Assembly: GCF_014636315.1 (NCBI RefSeq)
Contig: NZ_BMED01000010.1
Location: forward strand, 8,397 to 67,011
DNA: 58,615 bases
Direction of reading: 5' to 3'
Source: Parundibacterium terreum
GTDB taxonomy: Bacteria > Pseudomonadota > Gammaproteobacteria > Burkholderiales > Burkholderiaceae_D
Under the pieces are notes generated by a model. That model did no database searches and had not been told where the DNA came from. It saw only the letters and a list, made by a program, of their open reading frames with translations. Made by a program: the position numbers and the translations under genes. This document shows, one piece after another, positions 16,903-25,816 of this stretch; position 1 is the first letter of the stretch, and every line of letters starts with the position of its first letter.

Positions 16903-17424
16903 ATGTTAGCGCCTTCTTCTCCGGTCAAATTCAAGATATTTTCAGTGGTTGCTGCGGTCGCGCTGATTGCGCTGGCGGTGACCTTCTTTTCCCTGTCGAA
17001 CAAGCCGCAGGCCCCTGACGTTACCTTCGTTAACCTGAAGGGTGAAAAAATCACGTCGCAGAGCCTGCGCGGCAAGGTGGTGATGGTCAATTTCTGGGCG
17101 ACCTCCTGCGAGACTTGCGTGGCCGAAATGCCGCACATGATAGAGACCTACAATAAATACAATAAGCAGGGTCTGGAATTTGTCGCGGTTGCCATGAGCG
17201 AAGATCCTCCAAACTATGTGCTGAACTACACGGAGACGCGCAAGCTGCCGTTTGATGTGGCGCTGGACGTACAGGGCAAGCTGGCCAAGGCCTTCGGCGA
17301 CGTCAAGATGACCCCGACCACCTTCGTGATCGACAAGCACGGCAATATTCTGAAGCGCTATCTGGGCCAGCCTTCCTTCCCAGAGTTGCATCAGTTGCTG
17401 GACAAGGCACTGGCTTCTGCTTAA
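16903..17424 (+). CDS. TlpA-like thioredoxin, membrane anchored
   Basis: A single hydrophobic segment at residues 11-30 anchors a periplasmic thioredoxin fold. The redox motif is WATSCETC (residues 65-72, catalytic Cys69 and Cys72), and a cis-proline strand MTPTTFVID lies near residue 147. Length (173) and layout fit the TlpA/ResA/CcmG group, which keeps cysteines reduced in the periplasm, for example for cytochrome c maturation. The CETC dipeptide between the cysteines is less common than CxPC; the missing proline would be expected to change the redox potential. The gene stands alone, 92 bases after the Lrp-type gene, and is closed by a shared terminator. Confidence 0.88.
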   Translation: MLAPSSPVKFKIFSVVAAVALIALAVTFFSLSNKPQAPDVTFVNLKGEKITSQSLRGKVVMVNFWATSCETCVAEMPHMIETYNKYNKQGLEFVAVAMSEDPPNYVLNYTETRKLPFDVALDVQGKLAKAFGDVKMTPTTFVIDKHGNILKRYLGQPSFPELHQLLDKALASA

Positions 17425-17466
17425 AGACGACAGAGGCTGGTTCTAAAGCATCCAGCCCCGGATAAT

Positions 17467-17504
17467 AAAAAGCCGCTATACCCGGAAAGGTGTAGCGGCT
17501 TTTT
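17467..17504. terminator. Bidirectional terminator between tlpA-like and RND genes
   Basis: A 12-bp stem (17467-17478 with 17493-17504, core AGCCGCTA/TAGCGGCT) has an A run on its left arm and a T run on its right arm. It sits between two convergent genes, so it can terminate transcription from both sides. Confidence 0.9.
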
Positions 17505-17526
17505 CAATTCTGACTAGAGCTGTTCG

Positions 17527-20500
17527 CTATAGGCTGCGCTTGGGAAACAGCTTGCGCACCACATCATCCACATAGGTAAATACGACAGGTATCACCAGCA
17601 GGCTGAGCAACGTGGAGGTAATCAGGCCGCCTATCACCGCAATCGCCATCGGTGCGCGGAAGCTTGGATCTATCCCTATGCCCATCGCAATCGGCAGCAT
17701 GCCGGCACCCATGGCGATGGTAGTCATCACGATGGGCCTTGCGCGCTTGTGGCCGGCATCTAGCAGCGCTTCCATGCGTGTCATGCCTTCGCGCCGCGCG
17801 ACGATCGCATATTCCACCAGCAAGATGGAGTTCTTGGTCGCTATGCCCATCAGCATGATCAGGCCTATCAGCGACGGCATGGAGAAGGCGCTGTGTGTCA
17901 GCAACAGTGCGACGAAGGCGCCGCCTATCGACAAGGGCAGCGCCGCCAGGATGGTCACCGGCTGCATGAAATCCTTGAACAGCAATACCAGCACCATGTA
18001 GATGCACAGCACGCCGGTCAGCATGGCCAGGCCGAAGCTGAGGAACAAGGTGCCCATTTCTTCGGCATCGCCAATGATCACGCGCGACACGCCAGCCGGC
18101 AAGTTTTTCACGCTGGGCAGCTTGTCTGCCGCATCGCTGACTTCACCCAGTGTCAGGCTGTTCAGTTCCACGTCAAAAGTCACATTGCGTGAACGGTCCA
18201 GCCGGCTGATCTGGGTGGGGCCGCTGCCCAGCGCGATGTCGGCCACCTGGCCCAGCATCACATGGCCGGTCTTGGTTGGTACCGACAGGCGTGACAATTG
18301 TTCCAGGTCGGTCCGTGCAGAACTGGGGAAGCGGACCACGATGGGAATTTGCCGTTCCGGCAAATTCATTTTTGCCAGCGCCACGTCATAGTCGCCGACG
18401 GTGGCTATCCGTATGGTCTCTGCGATAGCCGTAGTCGTTACACCAAGATCGGCGGCGCGTGCGGCATCGGGTTTGATGATCACTTCCGGCCGTATCAGGC
18501 CAGCGCTGGAGCTGATCGAGCCTATGCCCGGCAGTGTGCGCAATTCCCGCTGCACATTGTCTGCGACAGTAGTGAGCGTATCCACATTTTCGCCGACCAG
18601 TACCAACTGGTATTTTTCGCCGGTATTGCCCAGGCCTATCGTTGTGCGCACGCCGGGCAGGGTTTGCATCATTTCGCGGATATGTCCTTCAATCGCAGTC
18701 TTGGTTTCTTTCCTTTGTGAGCGCGGCACCAGGGTCAAGGTCAGGCTGGCCTTGCTGACCGAGCTCACCCCGCCTGAAGTGAAAGGATCGCCACCGGCAG
18801 TACCGCCGCCTACCGCGGTATAAACTTTCACGACGTCCTTGCGCGATGCCAGGAGCTTTCTCGCACGCTCCGCCATGGCCAGTGTTTCGGCATAGGTGCT
18901 GCCGGGCGCCAGTTCCATCTTGACCACGGTCTGGGACCTGTCATCGGCAGGCACGAAGCCCGTGGGCAATAGCGGCACCAGCGCCAGCGAGGCGATGAAA
19001 AACAATACCGACATCAGGGCCGTCAGGAAGCGGTTTTTCAGGCACCAGTGTGCAGCGCGCATATACATTTGCATCAGCTTGCTGTCTTTTTCTTCGCCGT
19101 GGAAGATGGGTTTCAGCATGTAAGCCGCCATCATCGGCGTCAGCAGGCGCGCGACGACCAGCGAGGCCAGTACCGCCAGCGAGCAAGTCCAGCCGAACTG
19201 CTTGAAGAATTTGCCGGCAACGCCGGTCATGAAGGCGGTAGGCAGGAAGACCGCGACCAGCGTGAAGGTGGTGGCGATCACCGCCAGGCCGATCTCGTCC
19301 GCCGCCTCCATCGCTGCCTGCAAAGGCGATTTACCCATGCGCAGGTGGCGCACAATGTTTTCGATTTCCACGATCGCATCATCGACCAGGATGCCGACCA
19401 CCAGCGCCAGCGACAATAAAGTCACGGTATTGAGCGTGAAATCAAACAGGTACATGCCAAGGAAGGTTGGCACTACCGACAGCGGCAGCGCAGCAGCAGA
19501 TACCAGCGTGGCGCGCCAGTCGCGCAGGAACCACCACACCACCAGCACCGCCAGCAAGGAACCTTCAAATAGCAGGTACATGGAACCGTTGAAGGATTCC
19601 TGCACCGGTTCGACCATATTGTAGGCTTCGTCAAACTTCAGGTCGGGCTGCGACGCGCGCATTTTTTCCAGCGCCTCGCGTATGCCCTTGCCTACGGTCA
19701 CTTCGCTGGCACCCTTGCTGCGGGTAATCTCAAAACCAACCACGGGCTTGCCATCCAGCAGCGCAATCGAGCGCCGTTCGGCGACCGTATCCTTGACGTT
19801 GGCGATCTGGCCCAGCTGTATGCGGCGGCCATCGTTGAGCGACAATTCCATATTAGCCAGGTCATGTGCGCTGGCCACATTGGCAATCGTGCGCACTGTC
19901 TGTTCGCCTTCTCCCAGGTTGGCGCGGCCGCCGGATGCATCTTTTTGCACCTGCAATAGCTGGCGCGACACTTCTGCCGCAGACACATTCAATGCCGCCA
20001 TGCGGGCAGGGTCCAGCTCTACCAGTACTTCGCGGTTGACGCCGCCGACGCGCGATACCTTGCCTATGCCGCGTACCGCCATCATGGCCTTGGTGACCTG
20101 GTTGTCCACCAGCCAGGACAAGCCCTCTTCATCCAGCCTGGACGAGCCTACCGTGTAGACCAGGAAGGGCACGCCGCTGAATTCCACCTTGCCGATGATA
20201 GGGTCCTTGGCGTCGCCCGGCAGTTCGCCGCGCACGGTGCCGACGGCATTGCGGACGTCGTCCATCGCTTCCGTGATCGGTTTTTCCAGCACAAACTGCA
20301 CCATGATCAGCGATTGGCCGTCCTGCACCGTGGAGTAGATATGTTTCACGCCCTGCAGGCCGGCGACTGCATTTTCCAGCTTGCGGGTGATTTCACTTTC
20401 TATCTGGGCCGGTGCCGCGCCCGGCAAGACCGTGGTGATGTTCACCATCGGCAGTTCTATGTCAGGAAAATCCTGCACCTTCATATTGTGGAAGCCGATC

Positions 20501-20580
20501 AGGCCTGCCAGCGTCAGCAGGATGAACAGCAATACCGCCGGAATCGGGTTCTTGATCGACCATGCAGAAAAATTGATCAT
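17527..20580 (-). CDS. RND-type multidrug efflux pump, inner membrane subunit
   Basis: The 1017-residue protein is a proton-driven RND transporter. It starts with the first membrane segment and the FPDIELPMVNI porter motif; two large periplasmic loops each follow transmembrane helix 1 and 7; and helix 4 carries the proton-relay aspartates in LVVGILVDDAIVEIENI (Asp400, Asp401). RxGhxRARPIVMTT near the C-terminus is also typical. It resembles the MexF/MdtB-like HAE1 group more than heavy-metal pumps. It is the last gene of a three-gene minus-strand operon (outer membrane factor, adaptor, pump) with 13 bases between adaptor and pump. Substrate cannot be told from sequence. Confidence 0.95.
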   Translation of the reverse strand: MINFSAWSIKNPIPAVLLFILLTLAGLIGFHNMKVQDFPDIELPMVNITTVLPGAAPAQIESEITRKLENAVAGLQGVKHIYSTVQDGQSLIMVQFVLEKPITEAMDDVRNAVGTVRGELPGDAKDPIIGKVEFSGVPFLVYTVGSSRLDEEGLSWLVDNQVTKAMMAVRGIGKVSRVGGVNREVLVELDPARMAALNVSAAEVSRQLLQVQKDASGGRANLGEGEQTVRTIANVASAHDLANMELSLNDGRRIQLGQIANVKDTVAERRSIALLDGKPVVGFEITRSKGASEVTVGKGIREALEKMRASQPDLKFDEAYNMVEPVQESFNGSMYLLFEGSLLAVLVVWWFLRDWRATLVSAAALPLSVVPTFLGMYLFDFTLNTVTLLSLALVVGILVDDAIVEIENIVRHLRMGKSPLQAAMEAADEIGLAVIATTFTLVAVFLPTAFMTGVAGKFFKQFGWTCSLAVLASLVVARLLTPMMAAYMLKPIFHGEEKDSKLMQMYMRAAHWCLKNRFLTALMSVLFFIASLALVPLLPTGFVPADDRSQTVVKMELAPGSTYAETLAMAERARKLLASRKDVVKVYTAVGGGTAGGDPFTSGGVSSVSKASLTLTLVPRSQRKETKTAIEGHIREMMQTLPGVRTTIGLGNTGEKYQLVLVGENVDTLTTVADNVQRELRTLPGIGSISSSAGLIRPEVIIKPDAARAADLGVTTTAIAETIRIATVGDYDVALAKMNLPERQIPIVVRFPSSARTDLEQLSRLSVPTKTGHVMLGQVADIALGSGPTQISRLDRSRNVTFDVELNSLTLGEVSDAADKLPSVKNLPAGVSRVIIGDAEEMGTLFLSFGLAMLTGVLCIYMVLVLLFKDFMQPVTILAALPLSIGGAFVALLLTHSAFSMPSLIGLIMLMGIATKNSILLVEYAIVARREGMTRMEALLDAGHKRARPIVMTTIAMGAGMLPIAMGIGIDPSFRAPMAIAVIGGLITSTLLSLLVIPVVFTYVDDVVRKLFPKRSL

Positions 20581-20593
20581 CGTGTCTGCCCGC

Positions 20594-21892
20594 TCATTTC
20601 ACCGCTGCCTTGGCTTTGCCGGATTTTTCACTGCCGGAACTGCTGCTGCCAGTTGGGGGCGCAAGCGCGGCAACCACGCGCACCGTGTCGCCATCGGCCA
20701 GGAAGCCGGCGCCGCTGTCGACGACCTTGGCATCTGCCTGCAGGCCGCTGAGGATTTCGGTGCGCCCTTGCTGCGTGCGGCCTTGCGTTACACGTAACTG
20801 CTTGATCCTGCTATTGGCGTCGACCGTGAATACGCTGGCATAGCCGTCGCGTATCACCACGGCATTGGCCGGTACCGACAGTGCGCTGCTTTCGCCGAGC
20901 ACGAATTCGCCTTTGGCAAACATGCCTGCCTTCACATTTGTCATCGCTGCCGCATTGCCGGCCATGTCCACATACACCAGCGCCTTGCGGCTCTGCGGAT
21001 CTACGGTGGGTGCTACCGTCCTCAGCTTGCCGTTGATGACCGTGCCATCCGCAGAAAATACATGCACCGCCTGGCCGCTGCTGAGCTTGGCGGTTTCTTC
21101 GGCGGTGACTTCGGCGCGCCATTCGAGCCGGCCCTGCCGTATCAGGCGAAACAATTCCTGCCCGCCGATAGAGATAGCGCCTATGGTCGCCGTACGGGAC
21201 GAAATGATGCCGTCATCCGGCGCTACGACGCGAGTGTGCTGCATGCGCAGGTTGCCGGTTTGCAGCGCTGCCTTGGCGGCAGTCAGCCTGGCCGCAGCGG
21301 TATTTCTGGCGGTGGCGTACTGGCTGATCTGCTGCACGCTCATCGCGCCGCTGTCTTTCAGTTGCAGCGCGCGCCTGGCATTGCTTTGCGCTTCGGCCAG
21401 CGTGGCCTCTGCTTCGGCCACGGCGGCACTTTGCTGCGCCACTTCTGCCTGTATAGTGTCGTCCGAAAATCTTGCCAGCAATTGTCCTTTTTTTACCTGG
21501 TCGCCGACCTGTACCAGCAATTCGCTGAGACGCACGCCGTTCAATTCCGTCCCTATGATGGATTCCTGCCATGCCGCGACGCTGCCGTTGGCCGCAAGGG
21601 TGGAAGTCCACGAACTGTTCTGCGGCGCTGCGAGGGTAACGGTCAGCGCCGGGCGGCCGGCTGCACCGGACGGGCTTGCGGGTGCGCTGGCGGTTGTAGA
21701 TATCGCAGATGCTGCAGCGGACGCAGAAGATGCAGTGGACGAGGCAGAGGCAGTCGTAATGGGTGTAATTGGCGCGGCTGGGCTATTGTTGTTTGCCGGC
21801 GCATCCTTCTTGATAAACAGGAAGCCGGCCGCCACCAGCCCCAGTACGGCTGCGATGGCGATTGCCAGTGTATTTTTAGGTTTGTACTCCAT
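20594..21892 (-). CDS. RND efflux periplasmic adaptor (membrane fusion protein)
   Basis: The 432-residue adaptor links the RND pump to the outer membrane channel. From ATG 21892 the protein begins with an N-terminal membrane anchor (LAIAIAAVLGLVAAGFLFI), then a long low-complexity Ala/Ser/Thr/Pro linker to about residue 75, followed by the lipoyl-like half-motifs (GVRLSELLVQVGDQVKKGQLLARF and TRVVAPDDGIISSR), an alpha-hairpin rich in Ala and Gln, and a beta-barrel domain. The linker is longer than usual and should be flexible. A GGAG sequence lies about ten bases upstream of this start; the frame is open further upstream but without adaptor-like sequence. Confidence 0.93.
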   Translation of the reverse strand: MEYKPKNTLAIAIAAVLGLVAAGFLFIKKDAPANNNSPAAPITPITTASASSTASSASAAASAISTTASAPASPSGAAGRPALTVTLAAPQNSSWTSTLAANGSVAAWQESIIGTELNGVRLSELLVQVGDQVKKGQLLARFSDDTIQAEVAQQSAAVAEAEATLAEAQSNARRALQLKDSGAMSVQQISQYATARNTAAARLTAAKAALQTGNLRMQHTRVVAPDDGIISSRTATIGAISIGGQELFRLIRQGRLEWRAEVTAEETAKLSSGQAVHVFSADGTVINGKLRTVAPTVDPQSRKALVYVDMAGNAAAMTNVKAGMFAKGEFVLGESSALSVPANAVVIRDGYASVFTVDANSRIKQLRVTQGRTQQGRTEILSGLQADAKVVDSGAGFLADGDTVRVVAALAPPTGSSSSGSEKSGKAKAAVK

Positions 21893-22005
21893 GAGCCGAC
21901 TCCAGTATCTGTTTTTTCTATAAGCCCGTGAAGTTCGCCAACGGACTTCATGCTGCGGGCTGCGCGGCCTTCCCCTGCAATGCCAGGGCGGTGAGGCCTG
22001 CGGGT

Positions 22006-23445
22006 TTACTCCTGTTTTGTCTCTGCCTGCCAGTCGCCGCCGACTGCCTTGTACAGGGCTATCCATGCTGCGGCCTGGTCACGCTGCAGCATCAGCTTCT
22101 GGTGCTGGCTGGTCAATTGCTGGCGCCTGACTTCTTCCCGCTCCAGCACGCTATAGCTGCCGGCTTTCAGGCCTGCTTCGCTGGCCTGCATCGCGATATT
22201 CTGAGCTTCGTCAATTTTTTGCTGCTGCAGCAGGTTCTGGTTTGCCGCATCCAGCCGCAGCAAGGCTTCTTCCACTTCTTTTACGGCGAGCAAGGTCTTT
22301 TGCTTGAAGGCCGCCAGCATTTCTTCGTAGCGTGCATTGGCATTGTCCAGTGCCGCCCTGCGGGTCCCTGCATCAAACAGCGGCAGATCCAGCACCGGGC
22401 CGAAGAACCAGCTATTGCCTTGCTGGTTTTGCCCGTTGATGCTGTACGTGTATCTTCCTACTGCTCCCATCAAGGATAGGGAAGGGTAGCGGCGGGCGTC
22501 TGCCACGCCCACTTCCGATGCGGCTGCCGTCAAGTTTTGCAGCGCCGCGCGCATGTCCGGGCGTTGCAGCAAGACCTTGGCCGGCACGCTCTCGACGACA
22601 AAGCTGGCCGGCTGCGGCATCTGGGCTGCGCGTGTCGCCAACAGGCTGCGCAGTTCGGGTTCCGGCATGCCGGTCAGGACCACCAGTGATTTGACGGTGA
22701 TCGCGCACTCGGTTTTTTGCTGCTGCAACTGGGTCAGTGCATTCGCCAGCAGCGTATTGCTCTGTGCCATTTCCACGGCGGAAATGAAGCCCGCGCCTAT
22801 TCTTTGCTGGAAAAGTTTTTGCGTCAGTGTTTGCGAGTTGGCGACTTTTTGCAGGATGTCTTGCTGGATCTCGCAGGTGCGCAGCGCCACATAGGCGTTC
22901 GCCACTTCGGCTGACAAGCTGATCCTGGCATCTTGCCATTCATTCTCGCGTGCCTCCACCCGGGCTTGCGCGCCGCTGCGCGTGATGGATGCTCCGCCGA
23001 ACAGGTCCAGCTCCCAGCGCGCATCCAGCCCGCCTATTGCATAGCTCTGTTTTACCGGCGGCGGTTGCAAGGGACTGCGGGTGCTGGCATAGACAACTCT
23101 TAAATCGACGGAAGGCCACAGCGCGGCACCGGCAGATGCGGCATCGGCTCTTGCCTGCGCGATACGCGCGGCGGCCTGTGCCAGGCTGGTATTGTCTTGC
23201 AGCGCCTTAGCCTGCAGATCGGTCAGTACCGTATCTCCCCAGCCTGCCCACCAGGCCGCCATCGACGCCACCCGGTTTGTCTCTTCTGCAGGCAGTGGTG
23301 CTTCCCACTGAGGGCCGGGTTTGACCAGGGCCTGTGCATCCGGATGTGGAGCCGTCACCCAGCAGCCGTGCAAGCTCAGCGTAGCCAACGCGGCCACAGC
23401 AGATATTGCCAATTGGAAAGATGACTTTGGCATCTTTAGCAGCAT
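22006..23445 (-). CDS. Outer membrane efflux lipoprotein (OprM/NodT type)
   Basis: The 479-residue protein forms the outer membrane channel of the tripartite pump. It begins with a lipoprotein signal ending in the lipobox LHGC, so it should be acylated, as NodT-type factors are. The internal repeat of two OEP domains is visible: YASTRSPLQ...GGLDARWELDLFGG in the first half and RYPSLSLMGAVGRYTYS...FFGPVLDLPLFDAGTRRA in the second. The start at 23445 is chosen to give a short n-region; the ATG at 23433 is equally possible. It is the first gene of the operon and lies 113 bases before the adaptor gene. Confidence 0.93.
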   Translation of the reverse strand: MLLKMPKSSFQLAISAVAALATLSLHGCWVTAPHPDAQALVKPGPQWEAPLPAEETNRVASMAAWWAGWGDTVLTDLQAKALQDNTSLAQAAARIAQARADAASAGAALWPSVDLRVVYASTRSPLQPPPVKQSYAIGGLDARWELDLFGGASITRSGAQARVEARENEWQDARISLSAEVANAYVALRTCEIQQDILQKVANSQTLTQKLFQQRIGAGFISAVEMAQSNTLLANALTQLQQQKTECAITVKSLVVLTGMPEPELRSLLATRAAQMPQPASFVVESVPAKVLLQRPDMRAALQNLTAAASEVGVADARRYPSLSLMGAVGRYTYSINGQNQQGNSWFFGPVLDLPLFDAGTRRAALDNANARYEEMLAAFKQKTLLAVKEVEEALLRLDAANQNLLQQQKIDEAQNIAMQASEAGLKAGSYSVLEREEVRRQQLTSQHQKLMLQRDQAAAWIALYKAVGGDWQAETKQE

Positions 23446-23535
23446 GAAGGGCCTTCGTGCCGAACACGTCCGCACAGCAGGCTGAACCTAGGGATTTGCA
23501 TAGGAAATTCTGTTGCCACTATTAAATATTTAACC

Positions 23536-23562
23536 ATAATACCTATACAGGACGACCGTCAA
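23536..23562 (-). promoter_or_regulatory. Possible promoter of the RND operon
   Basis: On the minus strand TTGACG (complement of 23557-23562) is followed after a 15-base spacer by TATTAT (complement of 23536-23541). The spacing is two bases short of optimal, so the promoter is weak or needs an activator. It lies about 90 bases upstream of the first efflux gene. Confidence 0.35.
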
Positions 23563-23603
23563 TCATATTCGTCTGACTAGGGCTGACTCTGGTATGAATA
23601 CAA

Positions 23604-23636
23604 CTGAATTGGTGCTGAATTGATGCCGAATTGATT
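23604..23636. repeat. Three tandem 11-base repeats
   Basis: Three consecutive 11-base units (CTGAATTGGTG, CTGAATTGATG, CCGAATTGATT) lie upstream of the efflux operon. The period equals about one DNA helical turn, so a protein could bind the same face of the helix three times. Confidence 0.6.
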
Positions 23637-23803
23637 CAGCTGATGGCCTTGATATGCGGGATAGGGCGAAGAAGCGGATGGGGAGGTATTTTGCTGCGAA
23701 AAACGGGGCCTGCAGAAATTTCAGCGAAGAATCACAGAAATGTTGGGTAAGTGCTAAGAATGGCATCCAGCCACAATCCAGTCAGCGGCGAGATTGCTGA
23801 AGC

Positions 23804-23837
23804 AAAATTGCCGGAAAACGTGCTTTCCGGCAATTTT
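23804..23837. terminator. Terminator after the TPR gene
   Basis: A perfect 14-bp stem (23804-23817 with 23824-23837, core AATTGCCGG/CCGGCAATT) with a six-base loop lies 17 bases beyond the stop codon of the minus-strand TPR gene. The plus strand has the longer T run, so it can also end transcription entering from the left. Confidence 0.85.
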
Positions 23838-23854
23838 TTTTAGCGGACGGGGGG

Positions 23855-24859
23855 CTAGCTTTTCAGGGTTTTCAACTGATCTTCCGCGTCCGACTTCATT
23901 TTCTTGCGCAACTCAGGTTTGACACTGAGTGCCTTCTCGTAAGCGCTGACCGCTTTGGACTTGTCATTCACAGCCTGGTAGCACTGGCCCAGGCGGTAGT
24001 AGATATGTGCGCGGCCCTCTACAGCGATGGCTTTTTCAAAGTAAGGAATTGCATCGCGCTGTTTGCCTTGCTCCTGCAAGTTGCGGGCAAAGCCATATGC
24101 ACCCAGTTCGCTGTCAGGATAGCGTTGCTGCAAATCGCGGAAGACGCGCTCCGCGTCTGCATATTTTTTTTGCTGCACATAATTGCTGCCCACTCCGGAT
24201 AGCAGATTGCGCTGTATGTCGCTGAGGGAGGGGGAGCCGGCAGTATTCACCGCCAGCACATCGGTTTCCACCTTGGCGTATTTGTCATCACTGAGATCAA
24301 TCTGCGCCTGCAGCAGCTTGCCTGCAACGGGATTCAGCTTGGTGGTTTCGGCAACCAGCGCCTGCGCCTTATCCTTGCCGCCGCCGACAAAGCCGGGTGC
24401 CTGCAAGTAGTACTGCAACAGTGAAAAGCGGGCATCGTAGTTTTTCGGATCCAGTTCTACCGCCTTCTGGAAGGCATTGCGTATCTTGCCCGCATAACCC
24501 ATTGCCGACATGATGCCCGCCGACACTGCCTTGGTGCCCAGCACATTGCCCAACGCCTCATGGCATTCGGAATTTTGCGGGTGGGCCGCGATACATTGCT
24601 CAGCCAGCTTGGCTGCCTCGTCCAGACGGCTTTCTTTGCCTTCATTCAGGATCAGTTCGGTCCTGGCGACCAGCGCGTCGGCATTGCTGGGGTCCGCCGC
24701 CAGCTTGCTGCTGACTGCACGCTCGACTTCGGCATACTTCTTGGCGCGCAACTGCTCAGAATACTCATGGGCGCTGGCGGATTGTGCTACCAGCAGCGAA
24801 CACAGGAGGGCGGCGCTGACCGATGACAGTCGGGCTGCCTGGTTGAAGCTCAATTTCAT
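23855..24859 (-). CDS. Periplasmic TPR-repeat protein
   Basis: From ATG 24859 the 334-residue protein has a typical signal peptide that ends after ASA (residue about 31). The mature protein is a chain of tetratricopeptide-type repeats, best seen near residues 50-100 (KLAADPSNADALVARTELIL, then EQCIAAHPQNSECHEALGNVLG), 120-150 (KAVELDPKNYDARFSLLQYYL) and at the C-terminus (YYRLGQCYQAVNDKSKAVSAYEKALSVKPELR). TPR arrays mediate protein-protein contacts; here the partner is unknown. Upstream, AAAGAGA supports the start. It is the last of three minus-strand genes after a DUF4239-like and a Gcr-like membrane protein, but the 141-base gap suggests it may have its own promoter. Confidence 0.82.
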   Translation of the reverse strand: MKLSFNQAARLSSVSAALLCSLLVAQSASAHEYSEQLRAKKYAEVERAVSSKLAADPSNADALVARTELILNEGKESRLDEAAKLAEQCIAAHPQNSECHEALGNVLGTKAVSAGIMSAMGYAGKIRNAFQKAVELDPKNYDARFSLLQYYLQAPGFVGGGKDKAQALVAETTKLNPVAGKLLQAQIDLSDDKYAKVETDVLAVNTAGSPSLSDIQRNLLSGVGSNYVQQKKYADAERVFRDLQQRYPDSELGAYGFARNLQEQGKQRDAIPYFEKAIAVEGRAHIYYRLGQCYQAVNDKSKAVSAYEKALSVKPELRKKMKSDAEDQLKTLKS

Positions 24860-25000
24860 GCAGTCTCTTTCATAGAGGTGGATGGGACGAGGGCGGTGGT
24901 AAAAGCACTGGCGAAGGCCGAAAATTAGCTTTCGGCTAACAACGCGCGAACCAGGGAAACGGATGACCGGCCCGGAAAAATAGCGCTCTTTCAAGCAATA

Positions 25001-25801
25001 TCAGCGCGTCGCATTTTGGCGGGCATCTTGCTGCAAGCTCTGCTGCAGGCTTTGCAATGGATGCTTGTTGACCTGTATCAGTCCGCGTTGTGGCCGGTCC
25101 AGATCCAGGATGGAGAAGATCACCAGGGCCACCAGCAAGGCAAAGCTGCAGGTGGCAAACAGGTTGCGGTGGCCGATCGCACCGCAGGCATAACCACTCA
25201 TGGCGCCAGTCAGCAAAGCGGATATCAGCAATAGCCAGATCACCAGCTCCGGTACATGATTTTCACCGGCTTCGATTTGCTCGGAACTGATGTCTATCAT
25301 GTCATTCAGTGCTGTGACAAACAAGGAATTACTGATGCTCTTTTCCTGCTGCATTTCCGTGCTGGCGATATGCCAGATCTGCTGTTGCAGCGCCTCCGTC
25401 TGGCTGGCAGCCAGCTTGGCCTTGGCGCCGTCGATTCCCGCCCGGTAGCCTTCAAGGCGCGCATCAACGTACTGCCGCAATAATTTCTTCGTCTGGCCGC
25501 GAGCATTGTCAGCCAGCAGCTCGGTACGCAGATACACGGTGCCGATCGCATTTGCCTCCTTCAGTATCACACCCTTGCGCAGGTCATAGCGTGCAGACGC
25601 CATCGCAAAAGAAAACGCCAGCAGCAAGCCTAGCAAGGCCAGTGCAGCCCCCATCAAGGTAGAGAACACACTGCTGGAGCGCTCATACTCCGCTGGATTG
25701 CTGCGCCTTCCTATGCGGTAGCTGGCTTCAATCACCAACAGTAGTGCAAACAGCAGGGCCAGAGCCAGTTGCCAGGCATCGATAGCGTACAGCACTTCCA
25801 T
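25001..25801 (-). CDS. DUF4239-like membrane protein
   Basis: The 266-residue protein has two N-terminal hydrophobic helices (about residues 10-27 and 48-68), a central soluble helical part and two C-terminal hydrophobic helices (about 185-205 and 215-235). The segment RYDLRKGVILKEANAIGTVYLRTELL and the LLRQYVDARL stretch resemble the DUF4239 (bestrophin-like domain) family; I am moderately sure of that assignment. Its function is unknown. It starts 15 bases after the stop of the Gcr-like gene, so the two are almost certainly cotranscribed and may form one membrane complex. Confidence 0.65.
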   Translation of the reverse strand: MEVLYAIDAWQLALALLFALLLVIEASYRIGRRSNPAEYERSSSVFSTLMGAALALLGLLLAFSFAMASARYDLRKGVILKEANAIGTVYLRTELLADNARGQTKKLLRQYVDARLEGYRAGIDGAKAKLAASQTEALQQQIWHIASTEMQQEKSISNSLFVTALNDMIDISSEQIEAGENHVPELVIWLLLISALLTGAMSGYACGAIGHRNLFATCSFALLVALVIFSILDLDRPQRGLIQVNKHPLQSLQQSLQQDARQNATR

Positions 25802-25816
25802 AGGCAGCTTTCCTTT

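Larger units (their letters stand above)
23446..23854. other. Gene-free region upstream of the efflux operon
   Basis: No gene is supported in these 409 bases. They hold a possible minus-strand promoter, a set of three 11-base tandem repeats and a terminator stem, all listed separately. A 67-codon minus-strand frame at 23563-23766 lacks a recognisable product. No regulator gene lies next to this efflux operon, which is unusual for RND pumps. Confidence 0.6.

Noticed and set aside
23563..23766. 67-codon minus-strand frame upstream of the efflux operon
   Set aside because: It overlaps the 11-base repeats and possible promoter, has no recognisable motif and no good ribosome binding site.
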